Below, in pieces: positions 46,236-56,082 of a stretch of DNA of 64,000 bases. The stretch comes from Talaromyces rugulosus (taxonomy: Eukaryota > Ascomycota > Eurotiomycetes > Eurotiales > Trichocomaceae), in the NCBI RefSeq assembly GCF_013368755.1, contig NC_049564.1, forward strand, positions 2,612,001-2,676,000, written 5' to 3'. A program made the translations under genes and the position numbers. The notes below the pieces were generated by a model, which did not search any database, was not told the DNA's origin, and was given only the letters and a program-made list of their open reading frames with translations. The number at the start of each line of letters is the position of its first letter. Positions within the stretch are counted from its first letter, which is position 1.

Positions 46236-47975
46236 TTAGTGAAAGCGTACATTGCTAATTTTGCCTTTATTGTTCCCAATTTGAAAGCCTGAGTTGGTTC
46301 CTTGGAATACAACACTGTTATTGTAGCTTGTGGTTGATTGGATAACCTTTGTAACAGTCTGACTGAGCATATTGTCTTGATCACCAGCTGCATCTTTCAG
46401 TAGCGAGAGGGAAGTTTCGTTCTTGTTCATCTCCGAAACTTCTTCATCGCAAAGCTTCTGCTGGGCTTCTTGGACCGCGGGAAAGAGATTGACCAAGTCA
46501 TTGACCGAGTCACTGATATCCTCGATAAGCCGCGTGAAGTTCTTTTCTTCGTATATGGTCAGTTCGGTCTGCTCCTCGACTTCCACCTCGCCTTGTCTTG
46601 CTTTGACAAGCGTATCCATTTTTTGATGAAGTGATGCGGCATCTTCGTCTAATTCCTTCGTAGGATCCATCACACCGACGGAAGGATTGCGCTTCTTAAT
46701 CCGGTTTGAAGTCCTCTCGGCGTCATCGAAGCTCTCTATAATCCTGTCTAAAAGCTCTTTGACCATTGGAATGTCTTCCTCGGAAATCTTGACATTTTCG
46801 AGGGATTTTACATTGTCCAGATTTCCCAATCCCACCGACTGACTCCAACGGGTCAGTCGGAGCCTGACCACACCCAGCTTCAATAGGCTGTTCTGAAAGC
46901 TTTTGCCAAAGTTCTGGCCCATTTGGATAGATCCGAAAGATGCAACGACGCTGCTGAGCACCTTAGATTGTTCGGCCATTTTTTCCAACGTCGCTTGTTG
47001 CATTTCTTTTATATGGTCCTGCTTGGTTGCAAGGTCCTGGTTCTGTTCAATAATGGTGTTTGTGTTGGATTCAATAGATCTTGTCCGCTCGTCTATGAGA
47101 TTCGCGTTCGAGACCAGAAACTCGACACTGCCGTTCATGCTTTGGATGACCTCGTTAAGGATCTGGACAGTCCTCAGAGTGGCCAGACCGACAGCCTGGC
47201 TCAGCTCGTTAACGGCCTCCTCCAGATTCGTGGTAGCTCCGGCCAGTTCCCTGTCAGTGCCGTTCATCAAGCTATCAAACCATTTCTCTAGTCAATTATC
47301 AGCCATGGCCCAGGCCACGAAGACACACAACCATGGGCAGCTTACTCATTCGTTTCTCTGAACTATACTTTTGTGCAATTGCGCAAATCTTCAGAATGCT
47401 TGAGAACACACGCGAAACGCACCGTTGAAACTGAGGCAGATTTGGCATTTTCTGGTCAATGATAGACATCCTGTCGAGGAATCGATGGGTGAATTCGAAA
47501 AATCCCATGATTTTGTCGTAATCGGCAGAGACATCAGCGAATGACTTAGATGCGTCAGCAGAAAGACTTCAAAGTATTCTTCGGTATATCCGTACCTGCA
47601 TGACCTGCCCGAAGGCTGAAAATATCAAGCTTGCTGGCATGGCCGGCGGAAAGGCCTGGAGAGCAAAGGCAATTAGGACTATCTGTGTTTTTTGGGGTGA
47701 AAGCTTACCGAGGCCGTATTTCCAACAGTCTGTATGGTGTTGACAATGGTTTGGATCAACCACATATTGTTTTTGAATGCAGTCCGCACTTTAGCGACTT
47801 TGCTTTTGTCATCACGAAAGCCTTTGAATTTGTTTGAAAGGTCTTCGGTGCCCCCAATCACCTCTTCCATGCTCCTAAATTGCCCTAGTCGAAGACTTTT
47901 CCCCGTCGTCTTCTCGTAGTCTTGCACCGCTGCCTGCCATAACTGGGCTAGGTCAGATGCCGCTGGAGTAGTCAT
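46236..47975 (-). CDS. Goodbye-domain protein with C-terminal amyloid-like motif (candidate cell-death effector)
   Basis: Four exons: 47975-47709, 47655-47596, 47544-47346 and 47287-46236, 525 aa. The first ~170 residues match the fungal STAND N-terminal Goodbye domain, normally fused to NACHT: LAQLWQAAVQDYEKTTGK, AFPPAMPASLIFSAFGQ and the ADVSADYDKIMGFFEF helix with QFQRCVSRVFSSILKI. Here no NTPase follows. A long helical, coiled-coil-prone region (about 180-490) is followed by a short C-terminal motif, QGTNSGFQIGNNKGKI, aligned with motifs in the two neighbours. The layout, a helical effector with an amyloid seed at its end, parallels HET-S and HELLP, so I infer a cell-death execution or membrane-targeting role triggered by the NLR. 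Confidence 0.78.
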
Positions 47976-48988
47976 GGTTGCAACAGGTATATATCGATTT
48001 GTGATAGAGACGTCGTGGGTATATAGAACGGGCCAAAACGACTGACCTCAGTTTGGGAGTTTGGTGCAAGAAAAATAATTTTCTCCCAGAACTACCCTCG
48101 TACGGGGTTAGTGTACTGTTTTCCAAGTGCTACATGTATAGTCCCCTATAGGTTGATTAGATGACACTTGCACTTTTGGATTTATTTATTTATTCATTCT
48201 CTCTTTGGTCATAGCTTTGATCCGTAACTTGGCTTTCAGGCTTGCATCCGGCAACAGCTCGGTCAAACCAAACCGTGGCGTAGCTGAAAGAGTCGCACCG
48301 TAGTCCACAACCTAAAACACCCTTGTATTTTCCAGTTTTTTGGACCTAGATTCAGTTCTCCCCGGTCTGCATCACGGCGCCACAAAATCAAATCCAATGA
48401 AAAACTTCCACGTACATTCTAAGACCGCACGTTGTCCCATGATCATCCAAGAATTTTGTTTTTTACACCCCTATTCTCTACAGCCCTCCAGCAATGTGAG
48501 CGTGTGTAACGGTCGCGCATGATATGCATGAGCTTAGTGGAGAGTCACAGCAAGTCCCCCGGAGCATGCAAGTCGCCTGATTTGGAATACACATGTATAG
48601 TATTTTCGTGTCTGGATGTTTGTTATCTTGCTGCTTGCCGGCACTTCCGCGACCCCTTCTGCTCTGTGACTGGACACGGCATATACTTGATGTTACACGG
48701 CTGTCATTGTGCTCGTTTTTGAGGCCGAGAAATTTTCAGCGAAGTGTATTCATGTTTTTTTGTGAACCCTTGTATGATTTCTGGCTATACCATTTATTGA
48801 CTTGGAGGATACTAGTGCATTGATCGGTATTAAGCATTTGGAGGCGATAAAAAGGAGAGATCGAAACGATAGTTGAAGCAATCTCGAGCAATCTCGACAT
48901 AAACATGAGAGAGACTGAATCGAAACCGACAATACAAGCACCCTAGAGCTAAATAACATGCTTAAGGCCATCCAATTCAAATTCCATT
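47976..48988. other. 1.0 kb spacer between Goodbye-domain and hydrolase genes
   Basis: Tandem minus-strand spacer holding the Goodbye gene promoter. Small frames on both strands have no family features. Confidence 0.45.
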
Positions 48989-50102
48989 TTATCTCCCACC
49001 AAACGTAAATCCAGTCTGGTTACCCGTGTTCTGTCCAAGCTGGTAACCGTAGTTGGTTGATCCAGCAAAAGATGCATTGGAGATATTGTTTGTGGTTCCT
49101 TTTTCCTCAGGTTCGGGGAGATCCCCTACCCAGTCCACAAGAACCCTGGACACATTCTTGAAATCCTTATCCTTCTCGCTCTCAAACCGGCTCATCTGGT
49201 GGTGGTTGCCTTTAAGCATGGTAGGATCGGGAGAATCGCCAGGAAACTTGGCCACGGATTCTTCCACAATCTCAATCTCCTGGTTATTGATAGCCACAGG
49301 AGATCCCTCATAAAAGCTCTCCACATTGATGGGGTTTGCTTGTATGAATTCGGCAAATGCTTGGGGAATTGCCAAAACATGCTTCGATAGAGATTGTAGC
49401 TCAGAATCGCTTGGAACATCCTCCTGAGCCAGTTGGAAATATTTCTTCGCTTCAGATAATGTTCCAGGCTGGTAATGTGGTGTTCCAAGCAGCAAAAGAC
49501 CCGCGGCACAAGTGACGAGCTGTCTCTTCTTCTCGTTCTTGCTCGCTCTCATAAGAGCCTAAGAAAACACGTCAAGGTGTGGCTCTGAATCAGCTTGTGC
49601 TCCCAAATATGGACGTTTAGTCAGGGTATAATATACATTTTCAACGACCAAGCCTCCAAGACAGTGTGCGACAAAGATCACGGGTCGCTCTGCCTATGTT
49701 TAGACACCCCAAGGTCAATATGTTAAACAAAGGTATATATTGTCATTGGCCATGCTAACCTTTTCGGCACGTCGCTCATCCAAAAGCGAATTCACCAGGT
49801 CATCTGAGTTCCTAGAAATAAAGTCGCGCTTGTTCCAAAAAGCATCGATTGTTGGATCATCGTCATATTCAAAGGCCAGGATGCGAGCCTTGGGAATCTG
49901 TGCAGGGAGAAGCTTTTCTGGCCAAAAGATAGAGTTCTCAGCGGATGTCCAGTTTCCTTGGTCAACCTTCAAGCCGGGGACAAAGACGAGACTGTATTGC
50001 TCGACTATTAGTCAATGCTGGGATTTTATGCTCTGTAGAAGACAGTAGACAATCATACTCTAGTCTGGCGTCTGCAGAGTCCTTGACGATATTGATGGAC
50101 AT
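48989..50102 (-). CDS. Alpha/beta-hydrolase (lipase/serine-esterase-like) with C-terminal amyloid-like motif
   Basis: Four exons: 50102-50051, 50004-49760, 49693-49637 and 49558-48989, 307 aa. The fold is SERAC1/SesB-like: YSLVFVPGL near the start, then FVAHCLGGLVVENAL at the nucleophile elbow, then AAGLLLLGTPHY. The usual G/A-H-S-L-G-G serine is replaced by Cys (Cys110), so activity may be cysteine-based or lost. The C-terminus, STNYGYQLGQNTGNQTGF, repeats the motif of its neighbours. It matches the lipase role in known fungal PP-motif clusters. The first intron needs a weak GTCTAC donor to hold the frame, so the first 17 residues are less sure. It is divergent from the NLR. Confidence 0.8.
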
Positions 50103-51012
50103 TTTGAAGTAATGGAGAGAAGTCTTTGGATGTTATGTTTGAATTTGAGGCCTGAGATTCTTGTTGGGTAAATACACGGCGAATTCATACTGTAAGACGT
50201 TTAAAGCACCTAAACCCTAATTGTCAATATTTTCCGAGGGTGGGCTGACTGAATGCACTGTCTAGGATCTGCACTAAAAAAATAGATCAAAACGTTGCAC
50301 CTATCTTCAATCCGGGAAGGCTATTGAATTCAAATCATTGTCCTCCTCCCATCAAAGCCACCTCGTTAGCTAACCATATTATTCCAAGGTTCATCTGATG
50401 AATGATGGCCCTGTACTACACACTGATGCAGGATTCCCGAGAAATGGAAGAACGTCGTCTTAATCCGAGTCCCTCAAATGCATCCAGTAGATTTTCGATG
50501 AGAAGAGCCTGCATAATGCAACGGGATGTGAGAGGGTGCAACTGAGCGTTTGTCGGACGAAGACTCGGGTTGAGCCTATGTACTGTGAAGGCGATTATAG
50601 TTTAGACAGAATCAAAATAACCTTCCAGACAACCCTCGGCTGGAAGAACCCAAGCGATCATACCACGTCTGATTGGACGACGCTTGATTTACACCTCATA
50701 TGAGGCGTCGCCTTCGCAAGCTGAACTGTGGAGGTAGTCCCAGAGGGGACGAGTCCCACACAGATTGAACTGAGGATACAGCCCAGCGAATATCATTACA
50801 CGCCTAGCGGTTGCTTCGTTTTTTTGTTGTTGCAAGATGGATATTCCTTCCAGTCGTCAGTCCCTCAGAAGACGTCAATAATTACGAAAGGAATTGATTA
50901 GCTTTATGACAGTTTTCAGTTAATTCAAACTTTCACTATACACGAATCGTAATCGATCATCTACAATTGTGAAATCCACTTATCACAATGAGATTACCAG
51001 GATCTAAGCAAG
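50103..51012. promoter_or_regulatory. Divergent promoter shared by hydrolase and NLR genes
   Basis: A 910-bp head-to-head spacer. At 50694-50705 there is a perfect 12-bp palindrome, CCTCATATGAGG, flanked by GACGC and GCGTC half-sites. Otherwise it is unremarkable. Confidence 0.45.
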
Positions 51013-54000
51013 ATGTCAGTAAGAAATGATTCAAATACTAAACAGAAACGTTATGGATCCACTGACTCAAGAAGGCGCCTTCTGCGGACTTCTCCAAGTC
51101 CGAGAACAAGGGACTCCAGATGGGTCAAAACTATGGCAACATGGAGGCTTCCTTCTACAGCGATTCTATCCAAGGCATTAACATTGCTGCAGGGGCCTCC
51201 GTATATATGGGTGTGTGAGACGAGACATATCTTTTTTTTCCTCTTTCTACGAAAATTGAGCAACTGGTGGCTAACAGACTCGATCAAATCCTTCTCAGGT
51301 GAGAGGAAGAGTGTTGAAGATAAGCTCCTCGATGCCCTTATTGCCGGCGATGGCAAAGACAGATGCGACATCAGCCGAGCCGAGCCAGGAACGTGCGAAT
51401 GGATCTTTAAGCACGACGCCTTTCGCGCCTGGATTGCGACGGATACTTCAATACACACGCCGCTATACATCCAGGGGACTCCTGGAAGTGGGAAAAGCGT
51501 CTTGCTAAATTTCATCGCCAAGGAACTGGAGAAGTGGATGCGCGTAAAGACACCGTCTGGATCATCTCCAGTCGAGAGGGCACCGCCTGTGGAGCTGGGT
51601 ATACCGGGGAAGACTATTGCGGCTGTATGTTTCTGCGACGATAAGAATGAAAAACGGCGGAAGCCGATATGGATTCTGAGGACTCTCTTCTACAAAATGA
51701 TCCAGCAGAATCGGAATCTGGCAAAGTATGCACTGAACCATTTGCAGAGCGTCGAAGATCTTGACAATGCAGGATCCGATCCAGATGAATTCCATTCTCT
51801 CGATGTCTTGCAAAAGATTCTGGATGAGATAATGCTAGATCCGGAAGTGGAGGTTCTCTACTTCATCATCGATGGCTTAGATCAGTGCGGGCCTCATCTA
51901 CCGGCAGTTATTCGTCTAATCAGTGACCTTTCTACAAGAGTCAACATAAAAGCCACTTCGCAGGGAGCAAATTTTAGCCTGCGCTGCATCATCTCTGATC
52001 GAGGGAGTAAGATTGCCCGCGACAAAATGCTTCCCCAGTACAGCATCGACATGCCGAAGGACAACAAACGTGATATCGAGGAGGTCACGGAAAAGAAGAT
52101 CAAAGCTATCCAGGAGTATCGCGAGTTCTCTGATGCCGTTCTCAACTCCACTATAGACTTGTTGAAAGAAAGCTCTAGAGGCATGTTCATGTGGCTTTCA
52201 CTGGTCTTGGAGGACTTGAGCACTTGGGACGGTGTCTGGACCGAGACGAAAGTCAAAGAGAGACTACACAGCATCCCTTCAGATGTAGCGATGTACTACA
52301 AAGCGATGCTGGAACGACAGCAGCGAGATTCTGCCACCATATTACGTACATTGTTGATGTGGGTGTACTTTGCATGCCGGCCCCTGACGCTGCGAGAATT
52401 GAATGCGGTATTGACTCTGAAAGAGGAGAAGGGATATACTGGTGGTGAGAGCACAGATGAAGACATTGGCGCATTGCAGCGCAGCATTGAAACCAACTGG
52501 AGTGCACTACTCCTTGTCCACGACGGCACAGTTCACTTGAGTCACCAATCGGCGAAGGACTTCTTGTCTGAGGTCTTCAATGACGAGGGGGAGAAAGAAT
52601 ACCGAGGATACGGAATGTCCACGTCGGATGCACATCGACAAATGGCGGCTGCTTGCTTGACGTATCTCCAGATTGACAACATCCATAAACGTGAAGTGCC
52701 CAAGCCCCCCGTGAACAGCGACGGTATGATAGATGAGACGCAGCTTACGGAGGTAAGAAAGCAATACCTTGAAGGCTATCCCTTCTTACAGTACGGGGTC
52801 GAGTTTTTGGGTCATCATCTTCGAGAGAGTCAAATCCGAGAAGAAACAGACGTCAAGGGTATGAAAGAATTCTTCAGCGCCGACTCGGCAGCGTTGTTGA
52901 GCTGGGTCCGCTCGTACGATCTCTTGAAGCGATGGACATCCGGAAAATGTAAGTTCTGCAGTCGATCTCTCGAGCTTCACGTGTTGACCTTCCCTTCATC
53001 AAATTATCAGATTCGGGGTTCTCCAGCAGCACTAGTTTGCTCTTTGTGGCAGCACGACTCAATCTTCCTTGGCTGGCCGACCGGGCAACAACCTGGAAAT
53101 CTATTGGATCTCTCCCTGTCGATGTGCGTGCGCCGGACATGTCTGGCTGGAGCGCCATACACCTTGCTGCGGACTCAGAGGCGACGGAGATGGTAGTGTG
53201 GCTCCTCGAGAATAATGCGTACGTGGACGCTGAAACCATGGGATACCCACATCCGGGTCGTACGGCCCTACATTTTGCTGCTTCCAAACGGTCCGAAGCT
53301 GGGTCCCAGATGGTTCAAACACTGCTTAATGGTCGTGCAAAAGCGACAGCCCAAACGAGACAAGGTGGAAATACACCCCTTCACTATGCCGTCGACGGTC
53401 ACTCGGTTGCAACAGTGCAGGCGTTGCTGGACTTCCATGCCGATGCAAATGCCACAAACAGCTCTGGCATCACCGCTCTTCACAAAGCAGTCGCTGTTCC
53501 TGGACTGGAGGAGGTCGTGGAGGCACTGCTCAAGGGCGGTGCAGATCCCAACAAGAAGACCAGCATTGGTACGGTTTCCGCAGCTCGGGCATTGACAAGT
53601 CTGAAGGCTTCTCGGGCTTTGTGGCAAACTTATTACGAAGTCAACACCTCGCAGAGCGCGCTACATATTGCGGCGAAAGTGAAGGACGCAGAGCGCACTG
53701 TCGAGATTCTCCTCAAACAAGGCGGAGCAGATCCAAACTGTCAGGACAGCGCTGGGCGGACTCCACTCCATGTTGCAGTGGCGTCGACTGATGCAGAGGC
53801 CATCACAAAGCTACTGATCGAATCCAAGGCCGATGTGAACGCGCAGGACATGGATGGTAAGACGCCCTTGCTTGTATTCTTGACAGTGGCGGGACTGCAA
53901 GCAAAAAATCAGCCGTCGGAACTTGATGGCCAGGTATCGCGCGAACGACTTCTCGATGTTCTGTTATCGGCAGGAGCTGACCCGGCCCTCGAAGCGAAAG

Positions 54001-54194
54001 ACAAAAAATCCCCGATCAGTTATGCTACAGAATCACAACTGCAGTGGGCAGTCGAAAGGTTGGCGCGAAAGCTTCAACAGAAGGGAAGTCACAAGGATAT
54101 CTCGTCTGAATCTGCCAGTGGCGAAAAGGATGTGAAAAAGGGGTTTGTGGACGCTCAGGTGTCGCGATGGATGCCAAAGAGATCCAAGTCATAA
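51013..54194 (+). CDS. NACHT-ankyrin STAND/NLR receptor with N-terminal amyloid-like motif
   Basis: Four exons: 51013-51018 (ATG TCA), 51072-51210, 51299-52948 and 53011-54194, 992 aa. Splicing out 51019-51071 joins Met-Ser to a frame encoding FSKSENKGLQMGQNYGNM; its core (residues 14-24) aligns with the motifs of the two adjacent genes. Walker A is GTPGSGKS (about 108-115) and Walker B LYFIIDGLDQC (about 235-245), marking a NACHT NTPase. A winged-helix-like region and LSHQSAKDFL follow. From about 650 to 940 there are ankyrin repeats (SALHIAAKVKDAERTVEILL, RTPLHVAVASTDAEAITKLL). The role inferred is a ligand-sensing receptor whose oligomerisation templates the motif. The long open frame upstream of exon 3 reads the wrong frame and hides the motif. 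Confidence 0.85.
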
Positions 54195-54453
54195 CTAACT
54201 AATTAGGATTGTCGAACTTTGTACTAAGGGGTGTCGAGGTACGATTCCACAATGTGGTTCTCAGCTGAGGGTAACTGACAACCGAGTAAACTGATAGATC
54301 TATTGATACTAACATAGTATACAAGTCCAATTGATCATCAATTTGACGCACTGATATTTTATTTTTAATAATATTTAAAGTAATTGAATTTGAGTTACTA
54401 TGAAGCAAATGATCCAAAATACCTGATGTCAATTGATACAATTGGCAAGATAT
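54195..54453. other. Short convergent spacer
   Basis: AT-rich; no gene. Confidence 0.5.
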
Positions 54454-56082
54454 CTACCTAATTTTATAAACACACGGCTTCAAAACCTTTGCCTCCTCTT
54501 CAGCCGTCAACCCCTTGGCATCTACATCATGATCAATAAACCTCTTCTTCGTCTGCGCCGGTGCTGGTGCCGGCTTTCCCGATGGCGCGATACCGGCATA
54601 TTTGCCCTTGGTCGGTGCACCGCCAGCTTTGACAAACTCCATTTTGATGAACATCTTGTTCGACTTCTCCACAGATTCTTGTTTGAGAACAAACCCTCTT
54701 GATCTGAAAATGTCGACAAAGGCAGAAGTGTCTGTTTCATCCGAGGAGCCATTCGCCTGGTTCTGGCTGTTGGCGGCGTCTTCAGCGTAGATGTCATCTT
54801 CTTCATCAAAGCCCTCGTCGTCATCGTCTCCTCCTTTGCCGCCTTTCTTTTTCTTGTTTCCTTTCTTCTTTTGCGTGTTGCTCAGCTCTGGCTTTTTCAG
54901 TCCAATCTGGGCCTTTTTGCGGTTTACGCGGCCGAATCGGCTCTTGACTTCGCTCACCCAGCATTCGCCTTTGCCGTCACCGCGGAGAACACGATATGCT
55001 TCTTCGACGAATGAAACCCAGTTTGTGCCCATCAGGCTGAGACAGAAAACGGCAATGTCAACGGTACCATCTGCTAGGGGCAGGTTGGCAACGTCGGCCT
55101 TGGTGATCAGTGGGTCTGGAGCATGGAGGTCGTAACTGAGGAGTTTCAAATGTAGTTTCTTTGCAGATGGGGTCAGGGCACGAGCGAGCTGGGCGTCACC
55201 ACAGCCCATGTCGGCAATGGTACAAGCTCCACTTGGTCTCCGCGGAAGAGCCACGAGCTGATTCGGTCCGCCGGCAGATTTGTGTGGACCTTTTTTGTTC
55301 GAGTTGGGGGACACGGCACCGCGTTTTTGAATGGCCGTGATATAGCCATCCACGGGATTCGAGGGCCATGATTCCTTGACTTGTCTCGAGAATCCAGCAT
55401 GGTATTCGGCGAATAGCTCGGGGTTCGCAGTGAACATTTCAAATGCTTGTTTCGAAGGTGTCGTATAGAGCGTCTCGTTCAGATGGCGGAACCGAGCTGA
55501 CATGAGCTTATCGCGCATCTTTTGCTGCAACGGAGTGAGCTTTGCGCCGGCAGCTGGGGCTGGAGGCGGAGGCGGAGGAGGAGCAAGGGTCTCGGACGCA
55601 TCAGCGGCTGGGACAGGTTCTGAGATATCTTCCTTTCCGTGTTTCTTCTTGTTGTCTTTGTTCTTCTTTTGTTTTTTGCCGGGTCGGCTTTCTTCTTCAG
55701 CCTTGACAGGACCGTCACTGGTGGTGTCAGGGTTGTTCTTGACCACATCCGTCACATCATCGGCACCTCCATCCTTTTGCCCCTTGTTATTTTTGTCCTT
55801 GTTATTCTTCTTTTTGTTCTTCTTGTTGCCGCCATCTTGAGGTTTGGTATGGCCCTCGATGTGACGACGAAACATCTCGTCGAGATTGGATTTGGTGACG
55901 GCACCATTGTTCCTGGCTTGCTCTCTCTTTCTCTTCTTATAATTGCCCGGCTTCTCCGTTTGTTCGCTCTGCTTCGATGCGTCTGCAGCGTCAGGTACTG
56001 GAGCTTGTTCTTTGGATGCCAATGCTTCTGGCTGCGATTTCAGATCAGAGGTCGAGATCGACCAGCCGGGGACGGCAAACAT
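54454..56082 (-). CDS. RRP8: 25S rRNA adenine-N(1) methyltransferase (ribosomal RNA-processing protein 8)
   Basis: Nucleolar enzyme that methylates an adenine N1 in 25S rRNA and is needed for early pre-rRNA cleavage. Single exon, 542 aa. The N-terminal half is Lys-rich low complexity (several KNKKK and KKKNNKDK stretches, a poly-Pro run) and serves as the nucleolar/RNA-binding arm. The catalytic half starts at TPLQQKMRDKLMSARFRHLNE and has YHAGFSRQVKESWP, then SAM motif I TIADMGCGDAQLA, SYDLHAPDPLITKADVANLP and CLSLMGTNW, all Rrp8 hallmarks. Compared with yeast (392 aa) it carries an acidic/lysine insertion before the final strands (GGDDDDEGFDEEDDIYAED). Confidence 0.93.
   Translation of the reverse strand: MFAVPGWSISTSDLKSQPEALASKEQAPVPDAADASKQSEQTEKPGNYKKRKREQARNNGAVTKSNLDEMFRRHIEGHTKPQDGGNKKNKKKNNKDKNNKGQKDGGADDVTDVVKNNPDTTSDGPVKAEEESRPGKKQKKNKDNKKKHGKEDISEPVPAADASETLAPPPPPPPAPAAGAKLTPLQQKMRDKLMSARFRHLNETLYTTPSKQAFEMFTANPELFAEYHAGFSRQVKESWPSNPVDGYITAIQKRGAVSPNSNKKGPHKSAGGPNQLVALPRRPSGACTIADMGCGDAQLARALTPSAKKLHLKLLSYDLHAPDPLITKADVANLPLADGTVDIAVFCLSLMGTNWVSFVEEAYRVLRGDGKGECWVSEVKSRFGRVNRKKAQIGLKKPELSNTQKKKGNKKKKGGKGGDDDDEGFDEEDDIYAEDAANSQNQANGSSDETDTSAFVDIFRSRGFVLKQESVEKSNKMFIKMEFVKAGGAPTKGKYAGIAPSGKPAPAPAQTKKRFIDHDVDAKGLTAEEEAKVLKPCVYKIR

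Noticed and set aside
51013..51298. NLR N-terminus read as one open frame
   Set aside because: Gives a composition unlike any domain; the spliced version yields the motif shared with both neighbours.
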